Shown here one piece after another: positions 57,701-64,000 of a DNA stretch of 64,000 nucleotides; the first letter of the stretch is position 1; each line of letters opens with the position of its first letter. The DNA is taken from positions 186,001 through 250,000 of the forward strand of contig NW_003101665.1 of assembly GCF_000003855.2 (NCBI RefSeq). The letters run 5' to 3'. The notes under the pieces are model-generated. The model ran no database searches. It was not told the DNA's origin and saw only the letters and a list, made by a program, of their open reading frames with translations. The position numbers and the translations under genes are program-made. The stretch comes from Blastomyces gilchristii SLH14081. Its lineage: Eukaryota > Ascomycota > Eurotiomycetes > Onygenales > Ajellomycetaceae.

Positions 57701-60700
57701 TGTTACTCTCTCAATGAAAATACATACTTATAGAGAGAGATTATACTGTAGTATTACTACTCTATAAGTATAAGAAGTATTGATAAACTCAGAATCTCAG
57801 GTCACTGTAGTGTCTCTAAAGCTTGTGAAGTGAATGAGCTAAGTAATAAAAACTGAGAATCTATTCTTATAATAAACAGAATGTGAGAACTCAGATCTGA
57901 GAGTTAAAAGACTTATAAGAGTTATCTTTAAATTACAAGATCTCTTCAGAATCTGAAGAAGATTTGCAGAAACTGTAATTATCACAGATATCACAGATAA
58001 CATGTACTTAAGACTTCTATAACTTTAAAAACATAATTCATACATAGCTGTCTGTGAGTCAGGTTTATACTTCTGATCAGTGTTGATAAACTTACTTATA
58101 AAGATAGAATCAGTTAATACTATAGAGTTGATTAGAGAAGACATGCTTATCTATATAATGACTTTATAAATATCTGAGAACTTTGCAATCATGAAAACTG
58201 AGCTTCAGATATCAGAGAAATATCAAGATCTTGCAGAGATATTCAGTTCAACTAAGACAGCTGAGCTTTCATCTTATTATAAGAAGAATCTGATAATAGA
58301 TTTAATAGAAGAATAGAAACTCTTCTAAGAATTAATCTATAAGCTCTCTCATCATGAGACAGAGATCTTACAGACTTGTATAAAGAAGAATCTGAAGAAT
58401 AACTTTATTCAATCTTTATAAATCTCTGCAGAAGTCTCTGTGATATTTATAAAGAAGAATAAAAATCTCAGATTATGTGTAAACTATTACAATCTGAACT
58501 CTAAGACTATAAAGAGTCACTATTCTCTATCTCTGATTAAGAATATGATTAACTGTCTTATGAGAGCTGTTATATTTATACAACTGAATATGATTAATAT
58601 ATATACACAGCTGTGAATACAGTCTGAGAATGAATAAAAGACTATCTTTAAAACTGCACTGAAATTATTTAAATATCTAGTAATATCTCTTAATTTGACT
58701 AATATCTCTGCAGTATTTCAGTCTTTTATTAATAAAATACTTTATATATATCTGAATATCTTTATAGTAATATATCTGAATAATGTGATAATGTACTTTA
58801 TAAAGAAGAAAGAACATACTGAGTATGTATAAACTATGTTAAAGATCTTAGATGAGACAGAACTGTATATTAAGCTTATAAAGTATAACTTCAGTACTTA
58901 GTAGATTAATTTTCTAGAATATGTAATCACTGTAGATAATATTCAGATGAAATTCTCACAGATTGAGACTATTCTATTATAACTAAAGTTAACTAGTATT
59001 CATGAGATTCAGATCTTTCTGAGCTTTGTGAATTTCTATAAACAGTTTATCTTTATATTTATAAGACTCTTCTTGACTCTTACAGATATACTGAAGAGTG
59101 AAAATAAGAATAAGTCATCTTATAAATAAAGAATGAAAAGATTATTAAGAAGAGAGAGCTGTGAGAACTTTCTTACTTTAGAAGCTCACAGAGTCTTTAT
59201 AAGATTGAAACAGATATTTATAAATATAATAATACTATTTCACTTTAATCTCTTACTCTTAATCAGATTAAAGATAGATATCTTCTTCTTTATAATTTCA
59301 GAAATAGTCTTATAACTATAGTTAAATGAGATCTGAGTTTCAGTGATATTTTTCTTACAGAAGATGCAATCTATGAAGATTAACTATAATATTTATAATT
59401 AGAAGCTTCTTATCAGTGAAATTCTTCTGTTACTAATATTTCTACTTTGAGAATCTTATAATAGTGATTACTGTTAGAACTGATTATAATAGCTTATAAT
59501 AGTTTACTTTAATTAAGAAACTCTTACAGTGATAGATTTACTGAGCTCAGAGACTGAGTGAGTTCTAATTCAAGATAGAGTATATTAAGAAAACTAAGAA
59601 CTCAGCAGATGAACTCTCTTATAGATCTGACTATATTAAGAAGATCAGAATAACAGACACAGAGAGACTAGAGAAGATAGAATAGCTTTATAAGATACTC
59701 AGACTGAGTGTTGTAAAGAGATTAACTGCAGAGTCTCTTAATCTTCTTATAAGAGAAGAGAGAAGAGAGAGAGAAGAAGTCTGTATAACTACTCTCTATA
59801 ATACTGAGAGTCAACACTCTGAAAATCTCTGTGAGAATTCTTGAAGAGAGTATCTATAATCTGAAGAATTTACAGACTTTGAGAAGCACTGTGAAAGATC
59901 TGATATAAGAGAAAACAGAGTATAAGTCTTTATAAGATCTTGTATTCAGATTGTCTGAACTGTAACTGAAGAATAAATATACTCAGTATATTCAGAAACT
60001 GCTTACAGCAGAGATTAATTCTACAGAAATAAAGAATTAAAGAGACTTAAATAATCTCTTATAAAGAGAGAGCTGAATTTATATATCTGTAAATAAGTTT
60101 CTATAAATAGAACTTATTAAAAGATATCATAACTTCTCTCTAGTAAGTCATTTTATAGATACTAGAACTTATGAGTTGCTTACAAGGAAATACTTCTGAC
60201 TGAAGATATAAGAACTTCTAAAGAAGATAGTGAATTCTTATACTATTTATTAGAGTTCATGAATAATATAGTTCAGATTATATAAAGAACTTACTTCTCT
60301 ACTCATCTCACAGAAATCTTGAGAATAGCTAGAAATAAACACTCTCATAGATCTCTCTAAAAGCAAGAACATATATAATACCTGCTTTGACAGTATGCTG
60401 ATGATAGTAGATCACTTTATCAAGATAATACACTTTATACTCATCTATAAGAACTTAAAGTTAAAGAATTTGACTTATATCTTTATCTATGATATAATCT
60501 GATTGTATGAATTATCTATAAATATTATCTCAGATAGAGAATTAATCTTTATAAAGAAGTTCTGATCTAATCTGATAACTATACTGAAGATCTTATGAGA
60601 TCTAAGTATGACTTTTCATCAATAGATAGATAATCAGATAGAATATCTGATGAGTATATTAAAATAATATCTGCAGTACTTTGTTAATTATAATCAGAAT

Positions 60701-61400
60701 AACTGAGTATATTAATTATTACTTACAGAGTTTATATATAATAACTTAAAGCATATCAGCACAGATAAAACCCTCTTTGAGATACTCATTGAGACTTACT
60801 TATAAATAATCTTAATGAATCTGTGAGAGTATACTATAGAGTGTTATAATACTCATGAACAGACTGAGAGAATTCAGAATATTCAGAAGAAAGTCTGTGA
60901 ATTCTTGAGAAAGATCTAAGAGTATTAGAAGAGATACTATAACTTTAAGTATATTATAAAGAGTTTTAAGAAAGATAATAGACTCTGACTAAGTCTAGAA
61001 AATATCATCATACAGAGATCTAGTAAGAAGCTAAATCTCTTATAAACAGAGTCTTATAGAATTATAAAGAAAGTGAATTTATAGTTTTATAGATTAAAAC
61101 TATTATCTGAGTTATAGATATATAATATTTTTCATATCTCTTTACTTTATAAATATAAGAAATTCTCAGAAGAGAACTCTGTGACTCATCACTCTATTCA
61201 TAAAATACTAGAGAGTAAAAGAGAATATCAGATTAAAGAGATTATTAACTCAGAGAAATGAGATTACAAGCTCTGATTCAAGATTCAGTGATAAGAGTAT
61301 TTTAGTAAGATAAATAAGTTTACTTAAGAATTATCTGAATAGATAAGATATCTACAGAAGCTGAGATATGACTTTCATACTGTAAATTCTAGTAAGTCAA
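57701..61400 (+). pseudogene. pol: pol and chromodomain-like end of G2-b
   Basis: Protease about 57780-58110 (NSESQVTVVS-like), then directly the sequence that is split by G1-b in the other copy. Reverse transcriptase about 58450-59060 with YLNN at about 58772-58783. RNase H about 59270-59500; the 60-codon open piece 59133-59315 spans its start. Integrase about 59980-60900 and a chromodomain-like end about 61220-61380. It is more decayed than G2-a in gag and integrase. Confidence 0.8.
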
Positions 61401-61629
61401 AATAATACAGTCTTCACTAAGAATCTGATTATAATAAAGATATTAACACTGTCATTTGTAAATTCTAGTCTATGAGATAATGAGTTTCTACTGAGATGAG
61501 CAGTTCATGATGTATATAAAAAGAAGAAGAAATCATATTCTTATTAAAGCTAAAAAATAAAGAAAATAAAAATAGAGCTGTGAACACAATTTAGAGATTA
61601 ATAAAAAAAAAATAAAGAAAATTCACATT

Positions 61630-62500
61630 TATATTCTTAATACTCATAATACTCAATCTCTCTGTAACTATCAATTTCTCTCTTCAAAGAAGTAGAGAGT
61701 ATTATATCTGTGATACAGACAATTATTGCATTTGATATGAAGACTGTCAGAAATACACAGACTTCAGAGAAGCTGAACATCAGAGTATGTATAATTATAG
61801 CAGTGTCTTGAGAGCTGATTATCTGCATATATAATCAGATATCTCTCATGAAGCTGTGTCTGCTTCTTCAGTTATGCTGAAGTATTCAGTCTTGAAATAA
61901 TTGAGATATGAAGAGAGAGGTCATCTGTTCAGATCAACTTCTGTCATGAATTCATAGTATTTGTATTGTCTTAATTATCTGAATTTTATAAGTATCTGAG
62001 AACTCATCTCTCATTGATAATGAGATTGTGAAAATGTGCTATTATGTAAGAACTGTTGATAGAGAATCTAGACATATTTACATATATCTGATCAGAGATT
62101 GTATAAGTAGAGAGAGAGTGATTGTAGATCTGCAGAGCTGTAGAAGATACTGATAGCATCAGAAGCTTCACAGAAACTGTCAGCTAAAGTCTGTAAGAAA
62201 TTACTTATGAGAAGACTTACAGTAAAGAGTAGAACTATACTGCTTGAAGTCAGAAGCTTATCTAAGAGAGACATACAATTGACTACTGATCTGAAGATCA
62301 GATGTGATGATAAAGCTGAGAGAGATAAAGATACTGTTATAAGTGATGATATCTCTACTTCATTATCTAGTAAAAAGTAATCAGAGAAGTTGCAGAGATA
62401 CTTATAAGAAGCTCAGCAGCAGTCAGATATTATTTATAAAGATATTAAAATTAAAAAAAATTTTAGTCTTGAGAAGTTCTTACATCAATATATAAATATT
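61630..62500 (+). pseudogene. Accessory region of G2-b
   Basis: Counterpart of 37680-38450. The plus frame at 61690-61870 keeps CDTDNYCI-like text, DCQK, TDFREAEHQ and SVLRADYL. Minus-strand frames 61828-61637 and 62274-62092 are also open. No known domain. Confidence 0.3.
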
Positions 62501-62933
62501 ATCAGAAATACTCTCTCTCTGTTATCTGAATAATAACACTTTACAGATGAATGAGAATACTCACAGTTATGAAAATAAGAGCTGTTACAGAAAAAGAAAA
62601 AAGAAGATGAGATTTTACAGACAGATCTGAAATATTTATACTACTCTAGAGAGATTTATTTATACTATAAATAATTCTGTGAAACAGTCAGATCACTTTA
62701 GTAAATAAAGAGTGATTATGAATTATAGGTCTGAATCTTTCTATATGACTATAAAGAGTGATTACAGACTGTGAATATCTTGATTCTACAATTCTACAGA
62801 GTTGATAAAAGAATGAAAAATTCCTCACAATTCTACAGTGTTAAAGAATAATGATTTGTGAGAATGAGTGAAAGATCAACTTACAAATACTTCTCTTTGA
62901 TAAGAATAATCTCATAGAAAGTGATTCATCTGC

Positions 62934-63120
62934 AGAATAAATCTGTGTAATGATCACATAAGAATCTTGATTGAAGATCAACTGAAACTCTTCAGATTGA
63001 AAGATATGAGATGAATCTGTGTAATAATCACACAAGAATCTCACAGAAATGATTGAGAGTCAATCAGAACTCTTCTGTATGAAAGATGTGAGATGAATCT
63101 GTATGATAGTCAGAGAAAGA
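62934..63120 (+). repeat. Tandem repeat in the G2-b 3' region (3 units)
   Basis: Unit starts (AATCTGTGTAATRATCACA type) lie at about 62934, 63008 and 63089. Unit 2 is about 81 bp, like the single interval in G2-a; unit 1 is about 74 bp. Confidence 0.7.
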
Positions 63121-63325
63121 TCTGCAGGGAATAAAGAATCTCACAGAACAAGAAACTGAGTGACAGACTCTTTTCTCTTCATAGTAACAAGGGATTTTTC
63201 CTCACTGAGGTTTTTTTTTATAGACATGAAGGGTTTTTAGTGAGTATCACTGCAGTGCTGAGCCTGATTCTATAGAATCACTCAGTGAAAGGCTTCACAG
63301 ACAAAGCCTTAGAGAGAGAGAAGTA

Positions 63326-63537
63326 TGTAAGAAATTCTGCTTCTCATAGATTCTTTACTTCTATTTCTATCTCTTGTATAATTAATAAAGTTAGTGACTC
63401 TTGACTACATACAACTATATAGACTGAAGTTCATGAATACTATTCACAACTCAGCTTGAATACTATTATACATTTGATCTCTACATTTTATCTTTCCACT
63501 ATGAATACTTCTAGTAGTTAACAGTACATATCACGCC
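63326..63537 (+). repeat. 3' LTR of G2-b, interrupted after 212 bp
   Basis: Collinear with the G2-a 3' LTR up to ATCACGCC, where LINE sequence begins. The missing 46 bp (AAGCTGC... to TTCTTACA) should lie beyond the LINE, to the right of the window. Confidence 0.85.
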
Positions 63538-64000
63538 GTGTCTGAGTGAGATGAATGAAGATGTTCTGTTAATTCTTCATACTCAGGCTAGACAACTACA
63601 GAAGGTGATAAAGTTCAAACTTGGAATTTCAAACACAGTTCAAAAAACATTGAAAATTCTGAGTATAATCACTGACTCTTCATCTTGCTCTTCTTCTTTT
63701 TTTTCTACTTCTTCTTCTTCTTTGAATCAGAAGAAAACATATGCTCAAGTAGCTGAATCTGCTGTCTCTAAACCTGCTGTCTCAAAACCTGCTCAAAATC
63801 CTGAGAAAACTGAGAAGAATACTGCTCATACTTCTATTCATAGAAAAGTGAAGAAAAAAATACAAAAGAAGAAAAACTTTCAAATCTCCAGAAATAGAAG
63901 ACTTATTCTCAAAGTCTCAAATCAGGATATCTTGCAAAGGAACAAGCTAAACTTAAATCTCATTTTCAGAATCAGAAATGAAATTAATTAGCAGTTCTTT
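63538..64000 (+). mobile_element. 5'-truncated LINE, copy L1-c, cut by the right edge
   Basis: Begins at GTGTCTGAGTGAGATGAATG, which corresponds to position about 17566 of L1-a, inside ORF1, so the leader and first codons are missing. Plus orientation. It inserted in the G2-b 3' LTR and is the youngest event at this end. Confidence 0.85.
63551..63991 (+). pseudogene. LINE ORF1 fragment of L1-c
   Basis: 146 codons open from an internal Met to TAG at 63989-63991, matching L1-a ORF1 17552-17213 and beyond. It has a Ser-rich block, then Tyr-Ala-Gln-Val-Ala-Glu-Ser, Ala/Val/Ser/Lys/Pro repeats (AVSKPAVSKPAQN) and a Lys/Arg-rich tail. It keeps CAA and CAG codons that are stops in L1-a, so it is younger or less exposed to mutation. 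The zinc knuckles would follow outside the window. Confidence 0.75.

Larger units (their letters stand above)
50503..63537 (+). mobile_element. Chromovirus family G2, copy G2-b, nested in G3-b
   Basis: Starts with a 258-bp 5' LTR at 50503-50760. The interior is split by G1-c (50920-56668), and the element ends in a 3' LTR (63326-63537) cut after 212 bp by a LINE. Without G1-c it is about 7.3 kb, the same as G2-a. It was inserted into G3 at the sequence corresponding to 41070 of G3-a, a different site from G2-a, so the two nestings are independent. The left duplication cannot be checked because the right flank is outside the window. Confidence 0.9.

Noticed and set aside
1..64000. tRNA, rRNA, CRISPR arrays, bacterial promoters or operons
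   Set aside because: No cloverleaf with A and B boxes, no rRNA words, no spaced identical repeats with unique spacers. The elements, LTRs and the intron signal are eukaryotic.

Overview
The window looks like a heterochromatic, AT-rich, transposon-saturated block from a filamentous fungus, most likely an ascomycete. Four things point there: stacked Ty3/gypsy chromoviruses, a Tad-like LINE, massive C-to-T / G-to-A decay of every repeat (RIP-like), and one candidate 55-nt intron with fungal splice signals. I see no intact host gene, no tRNA or rRNA, and nothing bacterial. Nearly every open frame above 60 codons is either a surviving piece of a decayed mobile element or an out-of-frame shadow.

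Layout. 1-5349 holds decayed gene fragments: a minus-strand fragment with a probable intron at the left edge, a plus-strand Cys/coiled-coil pseudogene at 2744-4081 broken by an exact 35-bp tandem duplication, and a MITE inserted in a MITE-like remnant at 4269-4860. 5350-11000 is a full-length chromovirus (family G1, copy G1-a, 5-bp target duplication AATAT). 11739-19392 is a full-length LINE (L1-a, minus strand, 17-bp target duplication) whose 5' leader is strikingly less mutated than its body. 19959-20464 is a hAT-type MITE.

21463-44280 is a four-deep nest. A gypsy element of family G3 (G3-a) carries a MITE in its 5' LTR and a family G2 element (G2-a, 25580-39574) in its RNase H region. G2-a carries another MITE and a G1 copy (G1-b, 27945-34168), and G1-b carries a further MITE. 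Each boundary is fixed by a target-site duplication and an uninterrupted homologous sequence, except that the outer G3 duplication is only 4 bp. 45639-46756 is a 5'-truncated LINE. From about 48330 to the right edge the same hierarchy recurs independently: a minus-strand G3 copy (G3-b) is entered by a G2 copy (G2-b, 50503-63537), which is entered by a minus-strand G1 copy (G1-c, 50920-56668). A 5'-truncated LINE (L1-c) then interrupts the 3' LTR of G2-b and runs off the window.

Working parts. G1 and G2 encode gag, aspartic protease, reverse transcriptase, RNase H and integrase with a C-terminal chromodomain, which in other chromoviruses steers integration to heterochromatin and would explain the self-nesting. 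G1 appears to prime reverse transcription from its own transcript, as Tf1 of fission yeast does. An 11-nt segment just inside the 5' LTR is complementary to an 11-nt LTR segment, and a base change between G1 copies is compensated on both sides. The decay mainly hits C in CpG and CpC and largely spares CpA, unlike Neurospora RIP, so TGG-to-TGA and CGA-to-TGA stops dominate. Domain coordinates inside decayed elements are approximate. All family assignments come from motifs read by eye.
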